Positions 28,060 to 36,585 of a stretch of DNA of 64,000 nucleotides are shown piece after piece. Position numbers and translations under genes: made by a program. How positions within the stretch are numbered: position 1 is the stretch's first letter; every line of letters begins with the position of its first letter. Source of the stretch: Kiritimatiellota bacterium B12222 (GTDB lineage: Bacteria; Verrucomicrobiota; Kiritimatiellia; SS1-B-03-39; UBA6053). The notes under the pieces were generated by a model. The model had not been told where the DNA came from. It was given only the letters and a program-made list of their open reading frames with translations, and searched no databases. The DNA is taken from assembly GCA_029719485.1 (NCBI GenBank), contig CP120722.1:3286001-3350000 (forward strand), written 5' to 3'.

Positions 28060-28608
28060 CTATGCCTCTTTGCGAAACACCCGCAGATCTTCCAACCCAA
28101 AATAGGTTAACAACAACGCACCCGGCCTCGCCAATCGATCAAACAAGTCAAAGATCTCAATTTCCTGATCCGGCCAGGGATACACGTAGAACAAATCTGA
28201 CTTGCCGCATAACTCTTCCAAGTGTTCGATCACATTCGCATCTTCTTTAAAAAAGGAGCCTTGATGCACCCGAATCGGCAAATCAAAAATACCGGCATAA
28301 TAGCGGCTTTCTTCAACCAATTCGGGTAAAATTTCCACCCCTTCAGCTTGCCACCCCAACGAAGACGCCAACATCGCGACCAAGCCTAAGCCACTTCCCC
28401 ACTCCATAAATCGGGGCTGCTGAGGCATATGCTTGCGCAATTCACAGAGCGCATCGTAGACCAGCACATAGTCCGCCGGCACAAATTCATGCTCCTCTCG
28501 ACTGCCTTCCCACACCTCGAGGGCCTCAGAGGTTTCGTGCAACAACACTTCAACATGTCGGGGCAAATCAGTAGCAGGAAACGCCATCGGAATCGGTACA
28601 ACACTCAA
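28060..28608 (-). CDS. Class I SAM-dependent methyltransferase-like protein
   Basis: The protein has 182 residues. RFMEWGSGLGLVAMLASSLG is a motif I SAM-binding loop, followed by AEGVEILPELVEESR with an acidic ribose-binding residue. DLFYVYPWPDQEIEIF stands at the motif IV position and LLTYFGLEDLRVFRK near the end. The substrate is unknown. Its start overlaps the stop of the upstream permease gene (ATGA, 28605-28608), so the two are co-translated. aroQ follows after 104 bp. Confidence 0.7.
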   Translation of the reverse strand: MSVVPIPMAFPATDLPRHVEVLLHETSEALEVWEGSREEHEFVPADYVLVYDALCELRKHMPQQPRFMEWGSGLGLVAMLASSLGWQAEGVEILPELVEESRYYAGIFDLPIRVHQGSFFKEDANVIEHLEELCGKSDLFYVYPWPDQEIEIFDLFDRLARPGALLLTYFGLEDLRVFRKEA

Positions 28609-29600
28609 TGGTGACCCCGCATAATTTTACCGTTAATCAATACCCCAATCAACACCACCGCCGCCACCGACTGCCACCAGGAACAGGCATGATGACCCTG
28701 CATGGCCTCAGCTGAAATTTCGGGCAGCATCGGCGCCACCGCATCCAAAAGAAACCCCATCCCCACCGCTAACAAAATCGCACACAGCAAGTAGGTCACC
28801 GCTTCCTTACGTCCAATTAACTTACTGATGGTGGTAAAGGTGGCCGCATTGGTCGCAGGACCCGCCATCAAAAAGACAAATACAGTCCCCGGTGAAAGGC
28901 CCGCAATCAACATGGAAGCGCCAATCGGCAAGGACGCCGTGGAGCACACATACAAAGGCGTCGCCGCCGCCACCACCACTAACTTGGCCAACAATCCATC
29001 CCCCAATCCCGCAAAAGACTGCGGATCAACAAATGCGGATAATACTCCGGCCAAGAAAATCCCGACCCCCAAGGGTATCGCAATATCTCCCGCCACCGTC
29101 ACAAAACCATGACGCAAAATCCTCAAAAATACCGGTCCTTTTTTCTGAGTCGCCGTTTCTTCTGGAGCCTCTTCAGCATCCTCATCCGGAAATAAATTTA
29201 AAATGAGACCTAAAATCACCCCGGAAACAAATGCTGCCGCGGGAATGAACACCGCAAATCCTAAGCCCAAAATGGCCAAGGCCACTAAAAATCCGTCGAC
29301 ACCCGTCTGAGGCGTGGCCAATAAAAAAGCACCCGTCGCACCTTTAGAAGCTCCATGCCGCCGAATCCACGTGGCCACCGGCAACACGCCACAACTGCAC
29401 AAAGGTAAAGGAACCCCGACCAGAGCACTTTTGAGTACAGACCCCTTCCCCTTTCTCGCCAAATGTTGCTTCACCAGGCCTACCGGTAAAATCACCGCTA
29501 AAACACCCGACAGAAAAAAGCCGAGTAAAAGATACGGTGCCATCATGGTCAGCGTATGCCAACAGCCCATCCAAATTTGAGTTAGTATTTCCATACCCAA
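28605..29600 (-). CDS. Permease of the SO_0444/DUF318 type (putative metal exporter)
   Basis: The protein has 331 residues, about eight to nine transmembrane helices and a central acidic loop (about residues 138-153). VPLPLCSCGVLPVATWIRR with its CSCG motif and LATPQTGVDGFLVALAI are typical of the permease family that includes SO_0444-like proposed Cu/Zn or arsenical exporters. A second PLYVCSTASLPIGASMLIAG segment resembles the internal repeat of the family. Transport substrate and direction are inferred from relatives. The ATG two codons later (29594) is an equally good start. It overlaps the methyltransferase gene. Confidence 0.8.
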   Translation of the reverse strand: MGMEILTQIWMGCWHTLTMMAPYLLLGFFLSGVLAVILPVGLVKQHLARKGKGSVLKSALVGVPLPLCSCGVLPVATWIRRHGASKGATGAFLLATPQTGVDGFLVALAILGLGFAVFIPAAAFVSGVILGLILNLFPDEDAEEAPEETATQKKGPVFLRILRHGFVTVAGDIAIPLGVGIFLAGVLSAFVDPQSFAGLGDGLLAKLVVVAAATPLYVCSTASLPIGASMLIAGLSPGTVFVFLMAGPATNAATFTTISKLIGRKEAVTYLLCAILLAVGMGFLLDAVAPMLPEISAEAMQGHHACSWWQSVAAVVLIGVLINGKIMRGHH

Positions 29601-29663
29601 ACCATAATCAGCAAAACCAGTACGTCAACCTAGGGGAACGCAAATCATTGCCTATCCTTTTCA

Positions 29664-32297
29664 TCAGACGCTACCGGGCAAGATCAACTTCAAACCATCT
29701 AAACGGGGCACCGTCCGTGCCAGTGCACTTTCAATCCCTTCCTTTTGAGCACGCAACTGAAGAATCTCGTCTTCGCGCACATGATCATTGATCTGCTTTA
29801 AATCTTCCAAACGTTGAATTTCCGCATTCAATTGTTCATCGACATGCTGTAACACTTTTTTGAGAATGCCTTTACTTTTAGATGCCGCAATGTGGGTGGC
29901 ATCTTCAATCCGATCCGGCAACCACTCCCGACGAAACCGCGCATGGGAGAGCACCGTCTGTGGATCTGTTGCGGGAACATACGTTTCGGGAGCTTTCGCT
30001 TTGCGACCCAGGGCATTCACCGTCACCAACAAAGGTGTCGGGGGCAAATATCGAGAAATATGCAATGAGGGAGGCGCGACCGGTTCTAACACAAACAAAC
30101 ATTGCAACATGGGATGCTCCACCTCAGGAGAGCCCGTGCAAACCGCCGTTCCCTCTTGAGAACTCACCACCGCATCCATGCCTTCGCGAATCAAAGGATG
30201 ATCCCAAGTCAATAAATCCAGATCCTCGCGGGATAAGGCCAGGTCTCGATCCGCCGTAAAACGAAGCCCTTCTTCACGTAGTGGCAAATCTCCTTTGTCA
30301 AAAGGACCGGCCTTCAGTAAATATTCCCCTTCACGCAACAACTCCATTTCCAACCCCCACTGCGTCCATAAACTTTCAGCAAAGGGTAATAATCCTTCAT
30401 CCTCATCACTTTCTTTCAATTTTTCCATCAATGTAGCATCAGGTTGCTCCATTTCATGTTTCCACGCCAACAGTCGCTGTGGACCCGATCGATTTTCCGC
30501 CTCTAATTTTTCCACCATGGCGCGGGTATCCGACAATAACGCATCGTCTACATGATCTAAACGGTCTTTAAACAACTGCAAACAGCGCTGACCACAGGCC
30601 ACCGGATGTGCAAATGCCCCCAACCCTTCGTGCACCCACCGCAACCAGTTCGCTTCTTCACTTCCTGCAATCACCGGCAAATGAATATGGAATTCGGGCT
30701 GTTGCCCTATACGATCCAAGCGGCCAATCCGCTGCTCGATCCGCTCGGGATCACGGGGTAGATCAAACAACACCAAATGCCGCACAAATTGAAAGTTGCG
30801 CCCTTCCCCTCCAATATCCGAAGCAATCATCACCCGCGCACCTTCCGCATCTGCAAACCATGCGGCCTGCCGATCCCGCTCCAGCAAATGCTGTTCTTCA
30901 TGAAACAACACCGGAGGAGGCTCCACGCATCCCAACAATCCGGCATTGATGGCTTTCACCTGCTCAGGTGTTCGCGTCATCACCAACACTTTTTCTTCGG
31001 GATTTTCGGTAATAAACCTTCGCAACCATTCTAATTTTTCGCCTTCGAGAAAATAGGGATGAGGCAAACGTTGCGGAAATCCGGGAATATGCTCACGCGT
31101 ATTGCGGAAATAGATGCGGCCCGGACCATGACAGGTCAACAATTGACGTAAGGCTTCCCTCTCCCCAGCCGCTCGCAATCCTTCCGCCTCTTCCGCAACC
31201 CGCACATATGAGCGCTGTTCTTTACGAAAAGCCTCCAGAGAAGTATAACGATCAGGATCCAACAACTGTAATTGCGCAAAGTACGTTTCGTCTCCCAACT
31301 GTGCAGGCGTAGCCGTCAACAAAAGCATCCCGGGAATCAAGCCCGCCAAGGAAGCCACCACCTGATATTCAGGACTGCTCTGTTCAGGCGTCCATGCCAA
31401 ATGATGCGCTTCATCCACCACCAACAATCCCCATTCACCAGCTTCCGCAAACGCACGGGCCTTTTCAGATCCCGTCAACAACTCTAAACTACACAATACA
31501 CACTGCGCATCAAAAAAAGGATTTCCATCCGTAGCTTCGGCAATCCGTTCATCATCCATGATCAAAAACGTCAGATGAAAACGACGCAGCATCTCCACAA
31601 ACCACTGATGCACCAAGGCATCCGGCACCACCACCATCACCCGTTGCGCACGACCCGTCACCACCGCATGATGTAAAATCAGCCCTGCTTCAATGGTTTT
31701 GCCTAAGCCCACTTCATCCGCCAATAACACGCGTGGATGAATGCGCTGACTCACTTCATGCACAATCGAAATTTGATGAGGCAACCATGAAATTCTCCCC
31801 CCCAATAATCCCGCCGCCTCATGCCGAGCGCGTTCCCGTAATTTCGCTAAAACCTTAAACCGAAAATCAAAATCACTCCCTTCCCCTTCCCCTCCTTGTA
31901 ACAAACGATCCAAGGGACCATTCGCCGACATCACATCCGCCAGACAGGACTCGGGTAAACACCGACCTTCCCCATGATAGCTCACACAGCCCTGTGCTTC
32001 GCTGATCTCTTCGACCTGAAAGCTTTCACCCTTCTCATCCGTGACCGTATCACCCACCGCCAATACAAAACGGGCCAGCGGGGCATTTCCCCAAGCATAG
32101 GTCCGCATTTCACCCGTAGCGGGAAAAAGCAAACGCACACGCGAAATATCAGCTTCTAAAACCAACCCTAAACCCAATTCGGGCTGAGTTGTTGAGGTCC
32201 ATCGTTGTCCGGGGCAAGGTATTTCCATCCGGACCTCATAACCACCTTCCTGCGCTTTCGCGACTGCAATTTGAAAGGAATTTTCACCTCCGTACAT
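29664..32297 (-). CDS. rapA: RapA/HepA-type SNF2-family ATPase
   Basis: RapA recycles RNA polymerase using ATP hydrolysis. The 877-residue protein starts at ATG 32297, with GGAGG 7 nt upstream. The N-terminal ~130 residues contain two small beta domains. The SNF2 helicase core follows: LLADEVGLGKTIEAGLILHH (Walker A), LLVVDEAHHL (DEAH), LLLTATPAQLGDETYF, then VLVMTRTPEQVKAIN, MIASDIGGEGRNFQFVRHLV and RIEQRIGRLDRIGQ (motif VI). The C-terminal third matches the RapA-specific region only loosely. It is divergent from ppk2, and the two starts lie 122 bp apart. Confidence 0.85.
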   Translation of the reverse strand: MYGGENSFQIAVAKAQEGGYEVRMEIPCPGQRWTSTTQPELGLGLVLEADISRVRLLFPATGEMRTYAWGNAPLARFVLAVGDTVTDEKGESFQVEEISEAQGCVSYHGEGRCLPESCLADVMSANGPLDRLLQGGEGEGSDFDFRFKVLAKLRERARHEAAGLLGGRISWLPHQISIVHEVSQRIHPRVLLADEVGLGKTIEAGLILHHAVVTGRAQRVMVVVPDALVHQWFVEMLRRFHLTFLIMDDERIAEATDGNPFFDAQCVLCSLELLTGSEKARAFAEAGEWGLLVVDEAHHLAWTPEQSSPEYQVVASLAGLIPGMLLLTATPAQLGDETYFAQLQLLDPDRYTSLEAFRKEQRSYVRVAEEAEGLRAAGEREALRQLLTCHGPGRIYFRNTREHIPGFPQRLPHPYFLEGEKLEWLRRFITENPEEKVLVMTRTPEQVKAINAGLLGCVEPPPVLFHEEQHLLERDRQAAWFADAEGARVMIASDIGGEGRNFQFVRHLVLFDLPRDPERIEQRIGRLDRIGQQPEFHIHLPVIAGSEEANWLRWVHEGLGAFAHPVACGQRCLQLFKDRLDHVDDALLSDTRAMVEKLEAENRSGPQRLLAWKHEMEQPDATLMEKLKESDEDEGLLPFAESLWTQWGLEMELLREGEYLLKAGPFDKGDLPLREEGLRFTADRDLALSREDLDLLTWDHPLIREGMDAVVSSQEGTAVCTGSPEVEHPMLQCLFVLEPVAPPSLHISRYLPPTPLLVTVNALGRKAKAPETYVPATDPQTVLSHARFRREWLPDRIEDATHIAASKSKGILKKVLQHVDEQLNAEIQRLEDLKQINDHVREDEILQLRAQKEGIESALARTVPRLDGLKLILPGSV

Positions 32298-32419
32298 CAC
32301 GCAACCTCCCTCAATAGAGCCTTTCGACAAAGAACCCGCACACTGCTTCATTAATTCCCTCGACAGTCCGCATCCAATGGGGAATGATTTTATTTTTAAA
32401 AGCAAGGAGCTCTTCTACC

Positions 32420-33232
32420 ATGTCATCCAAAGATCCGATAAAAACCTGTCGCGTAGACCCTAAAACCTTCGACCTCAAAAAGGTAGATCCCCAGGATCAC
32501 CCCGGGATGAAAGACAAAGCCAGCGCGGCCCTGGCCACCGCAGCCAACCTCGAGGCCATTGCCAACTGGCAATACCGCCTTTATGCCGAAAACAAGCAGG
32601 CCCTCCTCATCGTGTTGCAAGGCATTGATGCTGCCGGAAAAGACGGTACCATTCGCAAAGTATTTTCAGTGCTCAACCCTCAAGGCACCCGAGTAAGATC
32701 CTTCAAACAACCCACCGAAGAAGAACGAGAACACGACTTCCTCTGGCGCATCCATCGCAACACCCCCCGCCACGGCGAAGTCGGTATTTTTAATCGCAGT
32801 CACTATGAAGACGTCTTGGTCGTGCGGGTACATGATCTGGTCCCTAAAAAAGTGTGGAAATCCCGCTACACTCAAATCAATCAATTTGAAAAATTACTCT
32901 CCAGCTCGGGAACCAAAGTGCTGAAGTTTTTCCTCTATATCTCTCCGGAAGAACAAAAAGAACGTTTTCAAGAGCGCCTCGATAATCCGGAGAAACAATG
33001 GAAATTCAGTACCGGCGATATCGAACAACGGAAATATTGGGATGACTATGTGGACGCCTTTCAAGACGTCTTAGTCAACTGCTCTACTCCCACCGCTCCT
33101 TGGTACGTCATTCCCGCAAACCGGAAATGGTATCGCAATTGGATCATCTCCGAAATCACCAAAAAAGCTTTCGAAGAAATGAATCCACAAATTCCCCCAC
33201 CCGAACCAGGCTTGGATCAAATCGTGCTCTAA
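32420..33232 (+). CDS. ppk2: Polyphosphate kinase 2 family protein
   Basis: PPK2 transfers phosphate between polyphosphate and nucleotides. The protein has 270 residues from ATG 32420, with AAGGAG at 32404-32409. Motifs are IVLQGIDAAGKDGTIRKVFS (Walker A), VGIFNRSHYEDVLVVRVHDL (Walker B with the conserved Arg and Asp), KFFLYISPEEQKERFQERL and WYVIPANRKWYRNWIIS. The size fits a single-domain class I or III enzyme, which often prefers AMP or ADP; the preferred nucleotide cannot be read from the sequence. It stands alone between rapA and the nucleoside phosphorylases. Confidence 0.93.
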   Translation: MSSKDPIKTCRVDPKTFDLKKVDPQDHPGMKDKASAALATAANLEAIANWQYRLYAENKQALLIVLQGIDAAGKDGTIRKVFSVLNPQGTRVRSFKQPTEEEREHDFLWRIHRNTPRHGEVGIFNRSHYEDVLVVRVHDLVPKKVWKSRYTQINQFEKLLSSSGTKVLKFFLYISPEEQKERFQERLDNPEKQWKFSTGDIEQRKYWDDYVDAFQDVLVNCSTPTAPWYVIPANRKWYRNWIISEITKKAFEEMNPQIPPPEPGLDQIVL

Positions 33233-33298
33233 GCCTCCCGACCAAAATCCATCACCGCCATACCGACCATAGCGCCATCGGCATGGCTCCCCCGGCCC

Positions 33299-33345
33299 TC
33301 TGACCATTGACCACTGACCACTGACCACTGACGATTGACTACTGC
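33299..33345. repeat. Short tandem repeat, unit about TGACCAC
   Basis: The stretch reads TGACCATTGACCACTGACCA and then continues in the same pattern, with units TGACCACTGACCAC and degenerate TGACGATTGACTACTG. It fills much of the 163-bp gap between ppk2 and deoA. It is probably non-coding simple repeat. Confidence 0.7.
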
Positions 33346-33395
33346 CCCCAAGCTTTTTTCTCGACCCAACGAAGCTTCCATACCATAAATGACTC

Positions 33396-34712
33396 ATGAT
33401 TGTTCCCCAATGGATTATTGAAAAGAAACGCGATGGCCTGGCCTTAAGTCGGGAAGAAATCACCGATTTTATCGAAGGCTATAACCGCGAAGACATCCCC
33501 GCCTATCAAATGGCCGCGCTGGCCATGGCGATTTACCTCAACGGCATGAGCTTTGAAGAAACCGCTTTCCTCACGGAGGCCATGATGGGCACCGGCCAAA
33601 AGCTGGATACCTCAGCACTGACCCTACCCGTTTGTGACAAACATAGCACCGGGGGCATTGGCGACAAAGTAAGCCTTATTCTCGGCCCCCTCGCCGCCGC
33701 CTGTGGAGTCGCAGTCCCCATGATTTCCGGACGAGGCTTGGGCATCACCGGAGGCACCTTAGACAAACTAGAAAGCATTCCCGGCTACCGCACAGATTTG
33801 TCCGAAGACGAAATGATCGCGGTGGTCGAAAAAGTGGGCTGTTGCATCGTGGGTCAAACCGATCGCTTGGCGCCGGCCGATAAAAAACTTTACGGACTCA
33901 GAGATGTCACCGCCACCGTCCCCTCCATTCCCCTGATTACCGCCAGTATCATGTGCAAAAAGATGTCCGAAGGATTGGACGCCTTGGTACTCGACGTCAA
34001 AGCAGGGCGCGGCGCCTTCATGAAAGATCCAGAACAAGCCAAGGCTTTGGCCCTCAATATGGTCCGCGTTGGCGCGCAAATGAACACCCCGGTGGCCGCC
34101 TTAATCTCGCGCATGGATGCCCCCCTCGGACGCTGCATCGGCAATGCCCTCGAAGTAAAAGAATCTATCGAATTTCTACAAGGCAAGGTTCATGGTCCGC
34201 TGTGGGAGGTCACCCGCGAACTCACCGCCACCATGATACAACTCAGCTTCCCCCAGACCAGTTTAGAAGACGCACGGCAACAAGTGGATGAGGCTTTAGA
34301 GTCCGGCAAAGGACTCGAAATTTTCCGCAATATGATCGAGGCCCAACAAGGCGATCCTCGGGTCTGCGATGATCCCGATGCTTATCTCCCTCAAGCCTCC
34401 TGCATCGAAGACCTTCCCGCCAAGGCTAGTGGATTCATTACCGACATCAATGCAGATGCCGTGGGGCGTGCCGTATTGGTTTTAGGGGGTGGACGCACCA
34501 AATCCGAAGACCATATCGATCATGCTGTCGGCATATCCGACCTCTGCCAAATCGGCGATGCCATTGAAACAGGCCAAGCACTTTTACGACTGCACAGCAA
34601 TCAACCCAACCGCAAACAACAAGCCCTGGAACTGTTGGCAGACGCCATCACCATCGGAGACAGTGCCCCCCAAAATCTTTCCGTCATCTTAGAAAGGATC
34701 CTTCCCTCATGA
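33396..34712 (+). CDS. deoA: Thymidine/pyrimidine-nucleoside phosphorylase
   Basis: The enzyme splits thymidine (or uridine) with phosphate to give the base and (deoxy)ribose-1-phosphate. The protein has 438 residues. It starts MIVPQWIIEKKRDGLALSRE and shows VCDKHSTGGIGDKVSLILGP (phosphate and substrate loop), MISGRGLGITGGTLDKLESI (family signature), SIMCKKMSEGLDALVLDVK and GRGAFMKDPEQA. Length and motifs match both DeoA and the broader pyrimidine-nucleoside phosphorylases; I cannot separate these. Its stop overlaps the start of the purine enzyme (ATGA), so both salvage activities are produced together. Confidence 0.93.
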   Translation: MIVPQWIIEKKRDGLALSREEITDFIEGYNREDIPAYQMAALAMAIYLNGMSFEETAFLTEAMMGTGQKLDTSALTLPVCDKHSTGGIGDKVSLILGPLAAACGVAVPMISGRGLGITGGTLDKLESIPGYRTDLSEDEMIAVVEKVGCCIVGQTDRLAPADKKLYGLRDVTATVPSIPLITASIMCKKMSEGLDALVLDVKAGRGAFMKDPEQAKALALNMVRVGAQMNTPVAALISRMDAPLGRCIGNALEVKESIEFLQGKVHGPLWEVTRELTATMIQLSFPQTSLEDARQQVDEALESGKGLEIFRNMIEAQQGDPRVCDDPDAYLPQASCIEDLPAKASGFITDINADAVGRAVLVLGGGRTKSEDHIDHAVGISDLCQIGDAIETGQALLRLHSNQPNRKQQALELLADAITIGDSAPQNLSVILERILPS

Positions 34713-35536
34713 GTCAACCCGACCCCGCCCTACTCGACGCCGCTTTTCAAAAATTCTCGGCTCACTTTTCAGGCCTGTCCGCCAGCAAAGCCATCATCTG
34801 TGGCTCAGGCTGGAGTGGCGTCACCGAGCAGCTCTCCGTCATCAGATCCCTCCCCTTTGACGAAATACCGGGCTTAGGAAATCCGGGAGTGGTCGGCCAC
34901 CACGGCGAATTGGCCCTCTGCGAATTTAAAGGTCAACAGGTTTGGATCTTTAAAGGACGTCGACATTTCTACGAAGGCGAAGGCTGGACCCCCATTGCGG
35001 TGCCCATTTATCTCTGTGCCCGAGCCGATGTCAAAGAACTCTTGCTGAGCAACAGTGCCGGCGCGGTAAACGATTACTTCGAGGTAGGCGATTTAATGAT
35101 CATCACCGATCATTTTAACGCCATTGGCGACAATCCTTTGGTGGGGCCTCATCAAAAGATCTGGGGCCCCCGCTTTCCCGATTTAAGCGAAGCCTATGCC
35201 CTCAGCGGACGCAAAAAGCTACAACAAGCCGCCCAAGCCAACGACTTATCCCTCCGCGAAGGCGTGTACTTTGCCACCCGAGGACCCGTATACGAAACCC
35301 CAGCAGAAGTACGCGCATGGAAAAGCCTCGGCGCAGATGCCGTGGGCATGTCTACCGTACCTGAAGCCATCCTCGCCCACGCGGCCGGCATCACGGTTTC
35401 CGGCATTTCCTGCATGACCAACTTCGCGGCCGGCATCAGCCCCCATCCCTTGAGCCACGAAGAAGTCACCGCCACCACCGCCCAAACCATGCCCAAAATG
35501 CAGGCCCTCTTAAAAAGTTGGATCGCCTTGGGCTAA
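34709..35536 (+). CDS. punA: Purine-nucleoside phosphorylase (PNP, trimeric type)
   Basis: The enzyme phosphorolyses inosine or guanosine to base and ribose-1-phosphate. The protein has 275 residues. Visible are AIICGSGWSGV at the N-terminus, GNPGVVGHHGELAL, WIFKGRRHFYEGEGW (phosphate-binding Arg and His), LLLSNSAGAVNDYFEVGDLM, YFATRGPVYETPAEVRAWKS and GADAVGMSTVPEAILA followed by SGISCMTNFAAG, all characteristic of the low-molecular-weight trimeric family. It is translationally coupled to deoA through a 4-nt overlap. Confidence 0.94.
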   Translation: MSQPDPALLDAAFQKFSAHFSGLSASKAIICGSGWSGVTEQLSVIRSLPFDEIPGLGNPGVVGHHGELALCEFKGQQVWIFKGRRHFYEGEGWTPIAVPIYLCARADVKELLLSNSAGAVNDYFEVGDLMIITDHFNAIGDNPLVGPHQKIWGPRFPDLSEAYALSGRKKLQQAAQANDLSLREGVYFATRGPVYETPAEVRAWKSLGADAVGMSTVPEAILAHAAGITVSGISCMTNFAAGISPHPLSHEEVTATTAQTMPKMQALLKSWIALG

Positions 35537-35770
35537 ACTTAGGCCTTCCGGCCTGAGATCACGAGCGGCTCAGACGCCGAGTGCACACCCCAGCTACGTA
35601 GCTCCTTAAACCGCCTGGTAATCTCCGCGGACTTTCAGCCCGATTTCTTTTTTTTATACACATCTACCCAGCGCTACGCACTGGGCTGATATCTCCGCGG
35701 ACCTACGGCCCGTTGGCTCTATAAAAACACCACCGCCCTCTTCTTTCCGCTCAACAAATTCGCAAAGCCA
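35537..35770. repeat. Intergenic stretch with inverted copies of the 83-bp unit core
   Basis: No gene is seen. The segment holds at least two copies, at about 35611-35640 and 35687-35713, of a core reading ATCTCCGCGGACCTACGGCC or close to it. That is the reverse complement of the GGGCC...GGTCCGCG...GAT core of the tandem repeat that follows. Confidence 0.5.
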
Positions 35771-36376
35771 TCGGGCCAAAGGTCCGCGCAGATACCAGCC
35801 CCGTCCAAAGAGCAAGGCGACGCAGGCCGGGGGAATCAGAATCTGACTTTTCATCGGGCCAAAGGTCCGCGCAGATACCAGCCCCGTCCAAGGAGCAAGG
35901 CGACGCAGGCCGGGGGAATCAGAATCTGAATTTTCATCGGGCCAAAGGTCCGCGCAGATACCAGCCCCGTCCAAAGAGCAAGGCGACGCAGGCCGGGGGA
36001 ATCAGAATCTGACTTTTCATCGGGCCAAAGGTCCGCGCAGATACCCGCCCCGTCCCAGGAGCAAGGCGACGCAGGGCGGGGTAATCGGAATCTGAATTTT
36101 CATCGGGCCAAAGGTCCGCGCAGATACCAGCCCCGTCCAAGGAGCAAGGCGACGCAGGGCGGGGTAATCGGAATCTGACTTTTCATCGGGCCAAAGGTCC
36201 GCGCAGATACCAACCCCGTCCAAGGAGCAAGGCGACGCAGGGCGGGGTAATCAGAATCTGACTTTTCATCGGGCCGAAGGTCCGCGCAGATACCAGCCCC
36301 GTCCAAGGAGCAAGGCGACGCAGGCCGGGGTAATCGGAATCTGACTTTTCATCGGGCCGAAGGTCCGCGCAGATCA
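35771..36376. repeat. 83-bp tandem repeat, seven full units plus a partial one
   Basis: Units begin TCGGGCC(A/G)AAGGTCCGCG at 35771, 35854, 35937, 36020, 36103, 36186, 36269 and 36352, exactly 83 bp apart. Sequence differences are few (AGGCCGGGGGAATC versus AGGGCGGGGTAATC; GACTT versus GAATT). Each unit also contains CCCCGTCCAAGGAGCAAGGC. The minus-strand frames through it repeat the same peptide only because of the DNA repeat, and 83 is not a multiple of three, so I do not call a gene. Confidence 0.95.
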
Positions 36377-36585
36377 TCAAAACCACAGGGAATGCCCCAC
36401 AAATTTCCGGCCCGAATCTACACAAACCACCACAGTCATTCGGTTTAAAACCTCCCTGAGGTTGAAAAAGAAAATATCCTCCATTTGCTCTTGTAACCGC
36501 AACAATCTCGCCTTAGGTTTTCATCAGTTACGCAACTGTTACTATTTTATAAAACCCTTAGCCACGACCTGTGCAGGAGTAGAGT
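36377..36585. promoter_or_regulatory. Upstream region of the GH94 gene
   Basis: About 200 bp without a gene lies between the tandem repeat and the GH94-type phosphorylase. The right part is AT-rich and probably carries the promoter; GCAGGAGTAGAGT supplies a ribosome binding site just before the ATG. Confidence 0.5.

Noticed and set aside
35654-36425. Series of overlapping minus-strand frames of about 68-106 residues with repeated peptide
   Set aside because: They arise from the 83-bp DNA repeat and move between frames; there are no ribosome binding sites and no domain.
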